DNA of 43,867 nucleotides from Solidesulfovibrio sp. (GCF_029978005.1 NZ_JARKOZ010000185.1:1-43867), one strand, 5' to 3'. Counted from the first letter of the stretch, positions 1-11,176 are shown. Numbers and translations: made by a program. The notes: generated by a model not told the origin, from the sequence alone.

Positions 1-258
1 GGTCCAGAAATAGAGCATGCACTTGATGCCCACGCGCCCCACCTTGCCCATGTCGCCCATCTTGGCGATGCCCGTGACCACGGTGCAGAAGATGATGGGC
101 GCGATGATCATCTTCACCATGCGGATGAACGCCACGCCGAAGGGCTGCATGCTTTCGGCGAAGCCCTTGGTGGCCGGAACGAGCCCCAGGACGATGCCGG
201 CGACGATGCCGAAGATGACCCAGAAGTACAAGGAATGATGCAGTTTTTTGACGTGCAC
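1..258 (-). CDS. dctA: C4-dicarboxylate:cation symporter DctA, N-terminal part
   Basis: Eighty-six codons of the N-terminus of a DAACS-family dicarboxylate/amino acid:cation symporter, cut by the left window edge. The visible part has the family's opening helix ([16 protein letters not shown]), followed by [18 protein letters not shown], a well-conserved stretch of DctA/GltP proteins. I start it at a GTG (minus-strand bases 258-256) because AAGGAG lies 6 nt upstream and no ATG is in frame nearby. Known members import succinate, fumarate, malate or orotate across the inner membrane. It is the third minus-strand gene after the DASS transporter and the rhodanese, but a GC-rich hairpin separates it from the rhodanese, so it may have its own promoter. 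The ribosome-binding site sits in a 12-bp palindrome (268-279). Confidence 0.88.
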   Translation of the reverse strand, partial: MHVKKLHHSLYFWVIFGIVAGIVLGLVPATKGFAESMQPFGVAFIRMVKMIIAPIIFCTVVTGIAKMGDMGKVGRVGIKCMLYFWT

Positions 259-387
259 GACAAACTCCTTTTCGAAAAGCTCCAGGAGCGGGCCTTGGGC
301 GGGGTTTTCCCAGTCGGGTTCGTTGGCAGTGAACGGACCGAGGCCGGAAACGGCGCGGAAGGACCGGAGGGTTGGTTCTTGGAAAGA

Positions 388-421
388 GGCCGGGGCTCGG
401 GAGGGGGATCGCGCCCCGGCC
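388..421 (-). terminator. GC hairpin after the rhodanese gene
   Basis: A perfect 9-bp stem (388-396 with 413-421) and a 16-nt loop lie just beyond the rhodanese stop codon, followed on the minus strand by a short T-rich stretch (CTCTTTCC). It is a plausible weak intrinsic terminator, or a processing element between the rhodanese and dctA. Confidence 0.5.
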
Positions 422-448
422 CTTTCCGCAGGCGGGCTTTCGCCGCGC

Positions 449-2068
449 CTAGGACACCAGTTTGAAGCGGACGCTGCCGTCTTTGAGGATACGCTCGACC
501 AGACCGAATTCCCAGTCGAAATATCCCTTCATGGCCTCGGGGCGGGCGTTGACGTCGGTGTAGGGCTTGTACCAGACGTCGTCCTCGGCGCACAGCGGCG
601 CGGGCATGTCCGTCTCCACGGGCAGCTCGGCCGCGATCCAGGCCGGCGTGCCGCCGGCCAGGCAGCGCACCCGGGCTCCGGGCCACAGCACGGCGGCCTC
701 GGCCGCGGCGCAACGGGCCTGCGCCTCGCTGCCCGAGGCCACGACGATGTCCGTGGCTGCGGGATGGGCCTCGCGGGCGCGCTCCAGATAGCCGCGCGTC
801 ACCCAGACCGCGCCGGGCACATGGCCCTTGCGGTGGTCGCGGCTGACGCCGATGTCCAGGACCAGGGGCGGCGTGGGCGAATCGAGGGGCTTTTTCAATT
901 CCAGGGGGGCGATCATGGGCACAAGGGGCGGCTCGAAGGCCGGCGGCGGCGTGGGGCCGTATTCGAGCCCGGCCGCGCCGAAACCCGAGCCACCGAGCCC
1001 GCCGCGCAGCACGTGGACCTCGGGCAGGCCCATCTGAACGAGCCAGTGGGCGGTCATGACGGCGCGCACCTCGGTGTCGTCGATGAGCACGAACCGGGCG
1101 TTGCGCACGGCGGCGTACTCGTCCGTGGCCTGCACGAGCTGCCCGCCCGGAGTGTTGCGCGAACCGGGCAGGTGGCCGGCCAGGTATTCCTCGGGCTGGC
1201 GCACGTCGCACAGGTACAGGCTGCGCCGGCCGGCCTCGGCCCGCCAGGCCCTGACCGTTGCGGCGTCGACCCGGGAGACGCCGTACTTGGCGGCCACGGC
1301 CGCGGCGCGCCGGCGGGCGGCGTCCAGGGCCTCGGCCGAGGGCGGGGCGGTGCGCCGCTTGGAGCCGTATTCCAGGTCGAGCCCGGCCAGCCGCCAGTTC
1401 ATGGTGCCGCCCTTGAGGGCCGCCACCGGGTTGGGGATGCCGGCGTTGAGCAGGGTCTGGGTGCCGATGATGCTGCGGGTGCGGCCGGCGCAGTTGACGA
1501 TGATCTGGGTCTCGGGGTCGGGGACCAGGTCGGCCAGGCGGTAGGTCACCTCGCATCCCGGGGCGTTGAGCCCGGTCGGGATATTCATGGCGTTGTATTC
1601 CTCCCGGGGGCGCACGTCGATGACCGCGACCTCCCGGCCGGAGTCCATGAGGGCCTTGATCTCCCGGGGCTCGAGGCGGGGAGTGTGGAGCTTCTCCTCC
1701 ACATATTCGCCGAAGCCCTTGCTGAGGGCTCCGACGCCGGTGAAATCGACGTAGCCGGCCTTTTTCCAGGCCTCCATGCCGCCCTCCAGGACGGCCGCGC
1801 CGGCGTAGCCCATGGCGGAAAGGACGTCGCGGGCGCGCGCCGCCCGGGAGGGGCCCGTCTCGGCCCCGCTGTCCACCAGGACCACGGGCACGGTCCTGCA
1901 GGGGACCAGGGTCTCGACCATGAATTCGAGCCGGCTGAGGGGGGCGCAGCTGGCCAGCAGGATATGGGACCGGGAGAACTCCTCCTGTTCGCGGACGTCC
2001 AGAACGGCGAATTCCTTTTCCGAGGCGAAAAGCGTCTTGGCTTCCAAAGGCGTATATGTGGCTTGCAT
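449..2068 (-). CDS. Four-repeat rhodanese-like sulfurtransferase with one catalytic Cys
   Basis: A 539-residue cytoplasmic protein made of four rhodanese-homology repeats (about 5-110, 130-235, 265-370 and 385-490). Each repeat carries the DVR/DxG fold signature and a GG(M/T/L/G)xxW-like motif or its remnant. Only repeat 2 has the persulfide-forming cysteine, C193, in a CAGRTRS active loop. At the equivalent place the others have D66 (VDSGAE), D330-D331 (IDDTE) and S445 (ASGSEA). Rhodaneses move sulfane sulfur from thiosulfate, mercaptopyruvate or persulfides to an acceptor. Here the other three repeats are presumably structural, regulatory or substrate-presenting, which is inference. The start at 2068 is supported by AAAGGA 9 nt upstream. 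It lies 37 nt after the DASS transporter, so the two are probably one sigma-54-driven operon. No signal peptide is visible. Confidence 0.9.
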   Translation of the reverse strand: MQATYTPLEAKTLFASEKEFAVLDVREQEEFSRSHILLASCAPLSRLEFMVETLVPCRTVPVVLVDSGAETGPSRAARARDVLSAMGYAGAAVLEGGMEAWKKAGYVDFTGVGALSKGFGEYVEEKLHTPRLEPREIKALMDSGREVAVIDVRPREEYNAMNIPTGLNAPGCEVTYRLADLVPDPETQIIVNCAGRTRSIIGTQTLLNAGIPNPVAALKGGTMNWRLAGLDLEYGSKRRTAPPSAEALDAARRRAAAVAAKYGVSRVDAATVRAWRAEAGRRSLYLCDVRQPEEYLAGHLPGSRNTPGGQLVQATDEYAAVRNARFVLIDDTEVRAVMTAHWLVQMGLPEVHVLRGGLGGSGFGAAGLEYGPTPPPAFEPPLVPMIAPLELKKPLDSPTPPLVLDIGVSRDHRKGHVPGAVWVTRGYLERAREAHPAATDIVVASGSEAQARCAAAEAAVLWPGARVRCLAGGTPAWIAAELPVETDMPAPLCAEDDVWYKPYTDVNARPEAMKGYFDWEFGLVERILKDGSVRFKLVS

Positions 2069-2105
2069 GGGATTTCCTTTTCGAAGGCGAAGTGGATGCG
2101 AACGG

Positions 2106-3506
2106 CTACCAGAGGCCGAGGAACTTCCACCAGAAGGGTCCGGTTCCGGCCCAGGTCACGATGTGCAGGATCGAGGTGAGAAAGCCGATGCGCCACCAGG
2201 TGGGCAGATCGACGAAGCCCGCCCCGTAGAGGATGGGGCCGGGGCCGGCGCTGTAGTGGGTGAGCGAGTAGCACAGGCAGCCGCCGTAGGCCAAAAGCAG
2301 GGCCGACAGGTAGCCCGGCGCGCCGAGGCTCACGGCCACGGCCAGGAAGGCCGCGTACATGGCGGCCACGTGGGCGGTCATGCTGGCGAAGCCGTACTGG
2401 GAATAGATGTAGAGCACGAGCAAAAGGCCCAAGGCCACGGGCCAGCCCAGGCCGGCCATGGAGGCGGCCACGGTCTTGGCGAACCAGGGGATGAAGCCCT
2501 TGGAGGAGAGCTGGCCGGCCAGGCCGACGAGCACGCCCATCCAGACCACGGTGTCCCAGGCGCCGTTTTCATTGAGCACGTCCTTCCAGTCCAGGACCTT
2601 GCCGATGAGCATGATGGACACGGCGATGCAGCCGACGACCGTGGGGTCCATCTTGGTCACCGGGCCGGAGCACCACAGGAGCAGGGCCAGGATGAAGACC
2701 CCGAGCAGGATGAGTTCGGGCCGGGAGATGGGGCCCATCTTGATCAGCTCGTCCCGGGCCAGGGCCTTGACCTCCGGGGAATGCTTCATTTCCGGCGGAT
2801 AGATCTTGTAGACGAAGTACGGCACGGTGATCATGCCGATGATGCCCGGGACCAGGGCGGCAAGGGTCCACATGCCCCAGGAGATGTTGATGCCGGCGGT
2901 CTTCATGGCCAGCTCGGTGGCCAGGGGGTTGCCGGTCATGGCGGTCATGAACAGGGCCGAAAGCACGCCGTCGACCTGGTAGTAGCTCATGATGAGGAAG
3001 GCCCCGCACCGGCGCGCCGTGGGCCCGGGCTCGGACCCGAGGACCGAGATGACGCTGCGCAGGATCGGGTAGATGACGCCGCCGGCCCGGGCGGTGGAGG
3101 ACGGCGTGGCCGGGGCCACCACCAGGCCGCTCAGGGTGAAGGCGTAGGCGACCTTGAGGGGGCTGTCGCCGATGGCCCGCAGGATGAGGTAGGCGATGCG
3201 CCGGCCAAGCCCGGTCTTGATGAAGCCGCGCGAGAAGAAGAAGGCCGCGGCGATGAGCCAGATGGACCCCGAGGCGAAGCCGCCCAGGGCCTCGCCCACC
3301 TTGAGGGTACCGGTGAGCATGGTGACGGTCAGGCCGAGGAAGGCCACGGCGCCGATGGGCAGCGGGGCCACGATGAAGCCGACGATGATGGCCACCATGA
3401 GCGCGAAGATGTGCCAGGCCTGCTGGGTGAGGCCCTGGGGCACGGGCAGGAACCATAGGACGAGCCCGATGGCGATGGGAATCGCCGCACGTCTGAGCGA
3501 TTGCAT
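2106..3506 (-). CDS. DASS-family anion transporter (CitT/DiT1 clade)
   Basis: A 466-residue inner-membrane protein of the divalent anion:Na+ symporter family. It has about 11-12 hydrophobic helices and the two family hairpin signatures: APATPSSTARAGG near residue 135 and a second around YSQYGFASMTAH near 370. Near the C-terminus is LTHYSAGPGPILYGAGF, typical of the 2-oxoglutarate/malate, citrate/succinate and tartrate (TtdT) antiporters. The substrate is probably a di- or tricarboxylate, or a sulfonated or thiol analogue of one, but it cannot be read from sequence. The start at 3506 has GGAGGAAG 5 nt upstream. It is the first gene after the -24/-12 promoter at 3666-3681 and is followed by the rhodanese, suggesting import of a compound whose sulfur the rhodanese handles. 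That functional link is inference. Confidence 0.88.
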   Translation of the reverse strand: MQSLRRAAIPIAIGLVLWFLPVPQGLTQQAWHIFALMVAIIVGFIVAPLPIGAVAFLGLTVTMLTGTLKVGEALGGFASGSIWLIAAAFFFSRGFIKTGLGRRIAYLILRAIGDSPLKVAYAFTLSGLVVAPATPSSTARAGGVIYPILRSVISVLGSEPGPTARRCGAFLIMSYYQVDGVLSALFMTAMTGNPLATELAMKTAGINISWGMWTLAALVPGIIGMITVPYFVYKIYPPEMKHSPEVKALARDELIKMGPISRPELILLGVFILALLLWCSGPVTKMDPTVVGCIAVSIMLIGKVLDWKDVLNENGAWDTVVWMGVLVGLAGQLSSKGFIPWFAKTVAASMAGLGWPVALGLLLVLYIYSQYGFASMTAHVAAMYAAFLAVAVSLGAPGYLSALLLAYGGCLCYSLTHYSAGPGPILYGAGFVDLPTWWRIGFLTSILHIVTWAGTGPFWWKFLGLW

Positions 3507-3665
3507 GAGACTTCCTCCACGTGTTTGTCGCCGGCCGCTCCCTGGGGAGCGTGGCCGCGCCGGGGGCGCCTTCCCGGGGCGGCGTGACGCCGGCCGTTGG
3601 CCGGGGCGGCCTGGCGCGACAGCTGGCGTCGCGGCGGCCGTCCTCGGCTCCGACAGGCAGACATT

Positions 3666-3681
3666 AGCACGACTTGTGCCA
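3666..3681 (-). promoter_or_regulatory. Sigma-54 (-24/-12) promoter for the DASS-rhodanese operon
   Basis: On the minus strand the sequence TTGGCACAAGTCGTGCT matches the RpoN consensus TTGGCACRNNNNTTGCW at all but one of its defined positions, with GG and GC at the required spacing. Transcription would start near 3655, about 150 nt ahead of the DASS transporter. A sigma-54 activator gene is divergently transcribed from the other side, which strengthens the call. Confidence 0.8.
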
Positions 3682-3765
3682 AAAAGCGCTTTTGAAAACT
3701 TTTTTTATTATGCTATGTTATGATAATTGACAGCCCTGAACCCGGCCTGATATTTCAATTTTGAA
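3682..3765. promoter_or_regulatory. Candidate activator-binding inverted repeats in the divergent control region
   Basis: This AT-rich stretch upstream of the -24/-12 promoter has a perfect 12-bp palindrome AAAAGCGCTTTT (3682-3693) and an inverted repeat TTCAA-TT-TTGAA (3754-3765). Either could be the upstream activator site of the neighbouring enhancer-binding protein. No experimentally known site for this family is available to compare with, so the assignment is tentative. Confidence 0.35.
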
Positions 3766-3796
3766 TTTTTATTTTGCACAAACGAAAAGAGCCTCC

Positions 3797-5707
<1,911 letters not shown>

Positions 5708-5767
5708 AGCGTCGCGTGGCAGGACGATCGCCCTGCCCCCAGGCCCGCCGCCGGCGCGCACCCCACG

Positions 5768-5797
5768 AAAAAGGGCCGGGATACATGCTCCCGGCCC
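5768..5797 (-). terminator. Intrinsic terminator of the RND operon
   Basis: A perfect 9-bp stem (5773-5781 with 5789-5797, GGGCCGGGA arms) with a 7-nt loop is followed on the minus strand by TTTTT (5772-5768). It lies just past the RND stop codon. The stem could also help end the convergent plus-strand regulator transcript. Confidence 0.8.
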
Positions 5798-5839
5798 CTC
5801 GAAGTCTCGAAACGGTCCGCGACGACGGCGCACCCATGG

Positions 5840-8800
5840 TCAGGGGGTGTGCCCAATGCGCCGCCGGCCCTGGAACAGGTTGGAGACGACGACGAAGAAC
5901 AGCGGGATGAAGATCAGGTCGATGAAGGTGGCGGAGATCATGCCGCCGCACACGGCCGTGCCGATGGCGTTCATGGCCCCGGCCCCGGCCCCGGTGGCGA
6001 TGGCCAGAGGCAGCACGCCGAAGAAAAAGGCCAGCGAGGTCATCAGCACCGGCCGAAACCGCGTCTTGACCGCCCCGAGCGTCGCCTCGACGAGCCCTTC
6101 GCCGTGCCCCATGCGCTCCTGGATGAACTGGATGATGAGGATGGCGTTTTTCGTGGACAGGCCCAGGGTGGTGAGAAAGCCGATCTGGAAATAGACGTCG
6201 TTGGGAAACCCCCGCATGGACGTGGCCACGATGGCCCCGAGCACGCCGAGCGGCAACATGAGCATGTTGACGATGGGGATGGTCCAGCTCTCGTAGAGCG
6301 CCGCCACGCACAAAAAGATCACGAAGATCGAGAAGGCGTAGAGGATGGGGCCCTGGGCCGTGGCCATGCGTTCCTGGTAGGACAGCCCGGTCCAGTCGAA
6401 GCCGACGCCCTGGGGCAGCTTGGCGGCGAATTCCTCCATGAGGGCCATGGCCTCGCCGGTGCTGTGCCCGGGGGCGGGCTCGCCCCAGATGTCGATGGAC
6501 GGGAAGCCGTTGTAGCGCTCGAGCTTGGGCGAGCCTACGGACCAGCGCCCGGTGGCGAAGGCGGAAACCGGCACCATCTTGCCGGCGGTGTTGCGCACGT
6601 AGAGCCGGATGAGGTCCTTGGGCAGCATGCGGAAGGGCGCGTCGGCCTGCACGTAGACCTGCTTGACCCGGCCGCCCTGGATGAAGTTGTTGACGTAGCT
6701 GCTGCCGAAGGCGGCGGCGATGGTCGAGTGGATGGAGGCGATGGGCACGCCGAGCGCCCCGGCCTTGTCCCAATCCACGTCCACGTAGTATTCCGGCACG
6801 TCCTCCATGCCGTTTGGCCGCACCCGGACCAGGCGCGGGTCCTGGCGGGCCATGCCGAGGAGCTGGTTGCGGGCGGCCATGAGCTTGTCGTGCCCGAGCC
6901 CGCCGCGATCCTGTAGCTCGAAGTCGAAGCCCGTGGCCATGCCGAGCTCCACCACCGGCGGCGGCGGGAAGGCGAAGACCTGCGCCTCCTTGATCTTGGA
7001 GAACTCCGCCATGGCCCGGGCGGCGATGGCCTTGACCTTGAGGTTTTCCCCCGGCCGCAGGTCCCAGTCCTTGAGCTTGACGAAGCTCAGGGCCATGTTC
7101 TGGCCCTGGCCGCCGAAGCTGACGCCGGAGATGTCCATGACGGATTCCACGGCGTCCTTTTCCCGCTCCAGAAAATAGTCCCGGACCTTGATCATCACGG
7201 CCCGGGTCTGCTCCAGGGTGCTGGAGCCCGGGGGCAGCGTGGCCTGGACCATGAGGATGCCCTGGTCCTCGTCCGGGATGTAGGAGGTGGCCATGCCGTG
7301 GAACAGGTAGGCGACCACGGCCACGATGGCGCAGTACAAAAGGATGTAGCGCGTGGATTTGGCGAAGGAGTGGCCCACCAGGCGCACGTAGGCGGCGCGC
7401 ACCCCGAAGAAGACCCGGTCGAAGCCGCGGAAGAAGGGGCGCAGGAAGAAGACCACGTTTTCCGAGGGCTCGTGCCCCTTGGGCACGGGCTTCAAAAACG
7501 TGGCGCAAAGGACCGGGGTCAGGATGAGGGCGACCAGCACGGACAGCAGCATGGCCGCGATAAGGGTGATGGAGAACTGGCGGTAGAGCACGCCCGTCGA
7601 GCCCTGGAAGAAGGCCATGGGCCCGAACACGGCCGAGAGCACGAGGCCGATGCCGATCAGCGCGCTCGTGATCTCGTCCATGGACTTGGCCGTGGCCTCC
7701 CGGGGCGAAAGCCCCTCCTCGGACATGATGCGCTCGACGTTTTCCACCACCACGATGGCGTCGTCCACCAGCAGGCCGATGGCCAGCACCATGGCGAACA
7801 TGGTCAGCATGTTGATGGAGTAGCCGCAGAAGAAAAGGACCGCGAACGTGCCCATGAGCACCACGGGCACAGCGATGGTCGGGATGAGCGTGGCCCGGAT
7901 GTTGCCCATGAACAGGAACATGATGAGGAAGACGAGCGCCACCGCCTCGAACAGCGTCTTGACCACCTCGTGGATGGCCACCTTGGTGAAGGGCGTGGTG
8001 TCGTACGGATAGACCACCTTCATGCCGTGGGGGAAATAGCGGCTCATTTCCTCCATCTTGTCCTTGATGGCCGCGGCCGTGGCCAGGGCGTTGGCCCCGG
8101 AGGCCTGGCGGATGGCCATGGCCGCCGAGGGCCGGCCGTTGTGGAAGCCCACGATGTCGGAACGCTCGGAGCCGAGCTCGGTGCGCCCCACGTCCTTGAT
8201 GCGGACCACGGAGCCGTCCTGGTTGATGCGAAGGGGGATGGCGGCGAACTGCTCCGGGGTCTGCAGGAGGTGCTGCACCACGATGGGGGAATTGAGCCGC
8301 TGGCCGGGCTCGGCCGGCGCGCCGCCGAACTGTCCGGCCGAGACCTCGACGTTGTAGGACCCAAGGGCCGAGACCACGTCGTCCATGGTCAGGTTGAAGC
8401 TGTTGAGCTTGTCCGGGTCGAGCCAGACGCGCAGGGCGTACTGGGTGCCGAAGTTCTCCACCTCGCCCACGCCCGGCACCCGGGACAGAACCTTCTCCAG
8501 GGTGGACTGGGCGTAGTCGCGCAGGTCCTCGCCGCGCATGCTGCCGTCTTCGGAGATCAGGCCCACGACGATCAAGTAGTTGCGGGTGGACTTGCTGACC
8601 TTGACGCCCGAGCGCTGCACCTCGTCGGGCAGGCTGGCCATGGCCAGCTGGAGCTTGTTTTGCACCTTGGACCAGGCGATGTCCGGATCGGTGCCGGGCG
8701 TGAAGGTCATCTCCAGCCGGGCCTCGCCCGAGGAGGAGCTGGAGCCGCTCAAGTACAGCATGCCGTCGAGCCCGGTCATCTTCTGCTCGATGATCTGGGT

Positions 8801-8986
8801 CACGGTGTTCTCCACCGTCTCGGCCGACGCGCCCGGGTAGTAGGCGGTGATGGCGATGGAGGGCGGCGCGATGGGCGGATACTGGGCGATGGGCATGCCG
8901 TAGATGGCAAGCCCCCCCAGGGACAGCAGGATGATGGCGATGACCCAGGCGAAGACGGGCCGGTCCAGAAAGAATTTCGAGAGCAT
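5840..8986 (-). CDS. RND multidrug efflux transporter, AcrB/HAE1 type
   Basis: At 1048 residues this is full length for the hydrophobe/amphiphile efflux-1 family. It starts with the canonical LSKFFLDRPVFAWVIAI helix. The proton-relay aspartates are present as D408-D409 in GLLVDDAIVVVENVER, matching AcrB D407/D408, and the helix-10 lysine appears in GLSTKNAIL. The two large periplasmic porter/docking regions lie in their normal places. It uses the proton gradient to expel drugs, detergents or other amphiphiles from the inner membrane and periplasm. The ATG overlaps the stop codon of the adaptor gene (TAATG), implying translational coupling. No TolC-like outer-membrane factor is adjacent, so one encoded elsewhere must complete the pump. 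Substrates cannot be inferred. Confidence 0.95.
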   Translation of the reverse strand: MLSKFFLDRPVFAWVIAIILLSLGGLAIYGMPIAQYPPIAPPSIAITAYYPGASAETVENTVTQIIEQKMTGLDGMLYLSGSSSSSGEARLEMTFTPGTDPDIAWSKVQNKLQLAMASLPDEVQRSGVKVSKSTRNYLIVVGLISEDGSMRGEDLRDYAQSTLEKVLSRVPGVGEVENFGTQYALRVWLDPDKLNSFNLTMDDVVSALGSYNVEVSAGQFGGAPAEPGQRLNSPIVVQHLLQTPEQFAAIPLRINQDGSVVRIKDVGRTELGSERSDIVGFHNGRPSAAMAIRQASGANALATAAAIKDKMEEMSRYFPHGMKVVYPYDTTPFTKVAIHEVVKTLFEAVALVFLIMFLFMGNIRATLIPTIAVPVVLMGTFAVLFFCGYSINMLTMFAMVLAIGLLVDDAIVVVENVERIMSEEGLSPREATAKSMDEITSALIGIGLVLSAVFGPMAFFQGSTGVLYRQFSITLIAAMLLSVLVALILTPVLCATFLKPVPKGHEPSENVVFFLRPFFRGFDRVFFGVRAAYVRLVGHSFAKSTRYILLYCAIVAVVAYLFHGMATSYIPDEDQGILMVQATLPPGSSTLEQTRAVMIKVRDYFLEREKDAVESVMDISGVSFGGQGQNMALSFVKLKDWDLRPGENLKVKAIAARAMAEFSKIKEAQVFAFPPPPVVELGMATGFDFELQDRGGLGHDKLMAARNQLLGMARQDPRLVRVRPNGMEDVPEYYVDVDWDKAGALGVPIASIHSTIAAAFGSSYVNNFIQGGRVKQVYVQADAPFRMLPKDLIRLYVRNTAGKMVPVSAFATGRWSVGSPKLERYNGFPSIDIWGEPAPGHSTGEAMALMEEFAAKLPQGVGFDWTGLSYQERMATAQGPILYAFSIFVIFLCVAALYESWTIPIVNMLMLPLGVLGAIVATSMRGFPNDVYFQIGFLTTLGLSTKNAILIIQFIQERMGHGEGLVEATLGAVKTRFRPVLMTSLAFFFGVLPLAIATGAGAGAMNAIGTAVCGGMISATFIDLIFIPLFFVVVSNLFQGRRRIGHTP

Positions 8987-10206
8987 TACTTGCCCTCCGC
9001 GCCCTGTTTGGGCGACCCGGCTGCGGCGCTGCCCTGCGGGGCGGACTCCTGCCCGGCCTGGTCAAGGGACGTGGCCTTGACCACGGTCCCGGGCCGCAGC
9101 ATCTGCTGGCCCTCGACGATGACCCGGTCGCCCGGGGCCAGGCCGGAGGCGACCAGCCAGTCGCCGCCGATGGCCCGGTCCAGGTTCAGGGGCCGCAGGA
9201 CGACCTTGTTTTCGGCGTCCACGATGAGCGCGAAGGGGTTGCCCTTGGTGTCCCGGGACACCCCCTGCTGGGGGACGAGGAGGGCCTTGGGGTTGACGCC
9301 CTCCCGCAGCACGGCCTTGACGAACATGCCCGGCAGGATCTCGCCTTCCGGGTTGGGAAAGATCAGGCGCAGGATGACCGAACCGGTGGTGGGGTCCACG
9401 GTGACGTCGCTGAACTGAAACGTGCCTTCCAGGGGGTAGGGATTGCCGTCCTCCAGGATGAGCCGGACCTTGTCCTGCCCCTTTTCCTGGGGGTTGAGCA
9501 GGCCTTCCTTGAAGCGGGCCTTCATGCGCAGCATGTCCGCGGTGGATTGGGGCACGTCCACGTAGATGGGGTCGAGCTGCTGGATGGTGGCCAGGGCGGT
9601 GGACTGGTAGGCCGTGACGATGGCCCCGTCGGTCACGCTGGACTTGCCGATGCGGCCCGGAATGGGCGCGACGACCTTGGTGTAGCCCAGGTTGATGCGG
9701 GCCGTCTCCACCCGGGCCTCCAGGGAGACGATGTTGGCCTTGACCTGGTCGAGGTTGGAGGCGGCGTCGTCGTAGTCCTGTTGGCTGAGCGCGCTGCGCG
9801 AGACGAGCCACTGGTAGCGCTCGGCCCGCAGCCGGGTCGTCGGAAGCTTGGCCTTGGCCTCGGTGAGGGCGGCCTGGGCGTTGTCCAGCTCCGCCTGGAA
9901 GGGGGCGGGGTCGATCTGATAGAGTACCTGGCCTTCGGCCACGTTGGAGCCCTCGGTAAACAGGCGCTTTTCGATGAGGCCGTTGACGCGCGGGCGTATC
10001 TCGGCCACCCGGAAGGCCGAGGTGCGGCCGGACAACTCCGTGGAAAGCGCCACTTCGCGGGGCCGCATCGTCACGAAGGACACTTCCGGCGTGCCCCTCT
10101 GCGGCCCGGCGGTCTGGTTGTCGCGGCCGCAGCCGGCGAGGAGCGAAAGCAGAAGAAAAACCCCCAACAACGATCCGCGTGAAGCGATGCGACCCTGGCG
10201 CGGCAT
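8986..10206 (-). CDS. RND periplasmic adaptor lipoprotein (AcrA type)
   Basis: A 406-residue membrane fusion protein. It has a lipoprotein signal with lipobox LLAGC about 25 residues in, then the lipoyl/beta-barrel adaptor pattern (VAEIRPRVNGLIEKRLF; EGSNVAEGQVLYQIDP), a coiled-coil hairpin (about 95-170), and the return half-motif (VVAPIPGRIGKSSVTDGAIV). I start it at 10206 rather than a longer in-frame ATG at 10251, because GGAGG lies 8 nt upstream of 10206 and the signal peptide then begins at once. It links the downstream AcrB-type pump to an outer-membrane channel. It is the first gene of the two-gene operon and ends in a one-base overlap with the pump gene. Confidence 0.93.
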   Translation of the reverse strand: MPRQGRIASRGSLLGVFLLLSLLAGCGRDNQTAGPQRGTPEVSFVTMRPREVALSTELSGRTSAFRVAEIRPRVNGLIEKRLFTEGSNVAEGQVLYQIDPAPFQAELDNAQAALTEAKAKLPTTRLRAERYQWLVSRSALSQQDYDDAASNLDQVKANIVSLEARVETARINLGYTKVVAPIPGRIGKSSVTDGAIVTAYQSTALATIQQLDPIYVDVPQSTADMLRMKARFKEGLLNPQEKGQDKVRLILEDGNPYPLEGTFQFSDVTVDPTTGSVILRLIFPNPEGEILPGMFVKAVLREGVNPKALLVPQQGVSRDTKGNPFALIVDAENKVVLRPLNLDRAIGGDWLVASGLAPGDRVIVEGQQMLRPGTVVKATSLDQAGQESAPQGSAAAGSPKQGAEGK

Positions 10207-10331
10207 AGAAGACCTCCGGCGGCGATGCGTGTGAAACGGTATCCGCGGCATGCCTTCCCTCTCGCCCGATGCCCGACGCCCCGGCTGCTGCCGGCGACCG
10301 TCCTTTCGAGGAACGCATGCCGTATTTGATT

Positions 10332-10361
10332 GCTATATTAACAAAACTTCCAAAATAACAG
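10332..10361 (-). promoter_or_regulatory. Candidate promoter of the RND efflux operon
   Basis: An AT-rich block in otherwise GC-rich DNA, between the TetR gene and the adaptor gene. On the minus strand CTGTTA (10361-10356) and TATAGC (10337-10332) are separated by 18 nt, giving a passable sigma-70 pair. No convincing operator palindrome was found here. Confidence 0.35.
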
Positions 10362-10383
10362 TCCATGCGGCGGACCCGCCGCC

Positions 10384-10980
10384 CTAGCCTGAAACGGCGT
10401 TTTCCTTGGAGAGCTTGCGGATCTCGTCCATGAAATGCCGGGCGATGGCCGCGGGTTCGACGTATTCCGGCTTCGCCCCGTGCAGGTGGGGGATGATCCT
10501 GGCGAACTGCCGGTAGCCGATGAGCGTGCTCGTGAGGAAGATGGCCGCCTGCAGTGGATCCGCCGTGTCCAGGTACTCGCCGAGGATCTTGACCAGGGTG
10601 TCGAAGGAGTCCTGGAAAATGTTCTCCGTCAGGAACTTCAGGCGGTCCCCGTCGTCCGTCATGAGCTCCCGGAAGAAGAGCTTCGCCAGCACGGCGTCCT
10701 CGAACAGCAGGGTCAGGAAGCAGGCGATGGCCTGCTCCAGGCGCTCCTCCAGAGCGGCGTCGCCGGCCTCGGCGACGAAGGTCTGATTCTTGCCGGTGAA
10801 GGCGTACTCCAGCACGGACCGGATGAGCTCCTCTTTATCCCTGAAATAATAATATAAATTTGCCTGCGTCACCCCGACTGCCGTGGCGATGCGGCGCATG
10901 GAAACGGCGCTGTAGCCGTTGTCGGCGAAAAGCCGCGCGGCGGCGGTCAGGATTTTCTCTCGCATATTCGGGGCAGCCAT
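10384..10980 (-). CDS. TetR/AcrR-family transcriptional regulator
   Basis: A 198-residue one-domain repressor. The N-terminal helix-turn-helix (about 7-53) has the family pattern [31 protein letters not shown], then [16 protein letters not shown]. The C-terminal ligand-binding half (about 60-195) is variable, as expected. It lies immediately upstream of the RND adaptor gene on the same strand and most likely represses the efflux operon and itself, being released by a pump substrate. That role is inferred from position. A GAACGTTC palindrome sits 20 nt upstream of its start. The next genes on the other side are kdp, but a role in potassium control is unlikely because kdpDE are present. Confidence 0.9.
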   Translation of the reverse strand: MAAPNMREKILTAAARLFADNGYSAVSMRRIATAVGVTQANLYYYFRDKEELIRSVLEYAFTGKNQTFVAEAGDAALEERLEQAIACFLTLLFEDAVLAKLFFRELMTDDGDRLKFLTENIFQDSFDTLVKILGEYLDTADPLQAAIFLTSTLIGYRQFARIIPHLHGAKPEYVEPAAIARHFMDEIRKLSKENAVSG

Positions 10981-11000
10981 GGCGCCTCACGGGAATTACT

Positions 11001-11008
11001 GAACGTTC
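11001..11008. promoter_or_regulatory. Candidate TetR operator
   Basis: A perfect 8-bp palindrome GAACGTTC within TACTGAACGTTCGTTTA, 20 nt upstream of the TetR start codon. Its size and place suit autoregulation by a TetR repressor, but an 8-bp palindrome is weak evidence. Confidence 0.35.
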
Positions 11009-11115
11009 GTTTAAGTCCCCTTTCCCGTGGCTTGTCAAGGGAATCCTGGCGCTGCGTCCCGCCGGCGGCGAACGCCGCCGAGGCATTAACGAAATTCTTA
11101 TGCCTCTGCGACGCA

Positions 11116-11138
11116 TTTTAACGCCTTTTTTACGCCGG
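11116..11138 (+). promoter_or_regulatory. Candidate KdpE-binding direct repeat
   Basis: Two 10-mers, TTTTAACGCC (11116) and TTTTTACGCC (11127), repeat with an 11-bp period, one helical turn, about 40-60 nt ahead of the first kdp start codon. OmpR-family regulators bind such direct repeats, and the second half resembles the T-run followed by ACRCC of the Escherichia coli KdpE site. It probably controls the whole kdp operon. Confidence 0.5.
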
Positions 11139-11176
11139 TCGCGGTAGGGTCGGGCCAAACAAACGGAGGCTTCCTC

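Noticed and set aside
248-2179. Long open frames opposite real genes (also 3755-5833, 5658-9065, 11316-15521, 20457-22388 and many others)
   Set aside because: They are opposite or shifted frames of well-recognised genes. High third-position GC removes stop codons in these frames, and their proteins are Arg/Gly/Pro/His-rich with no domain.
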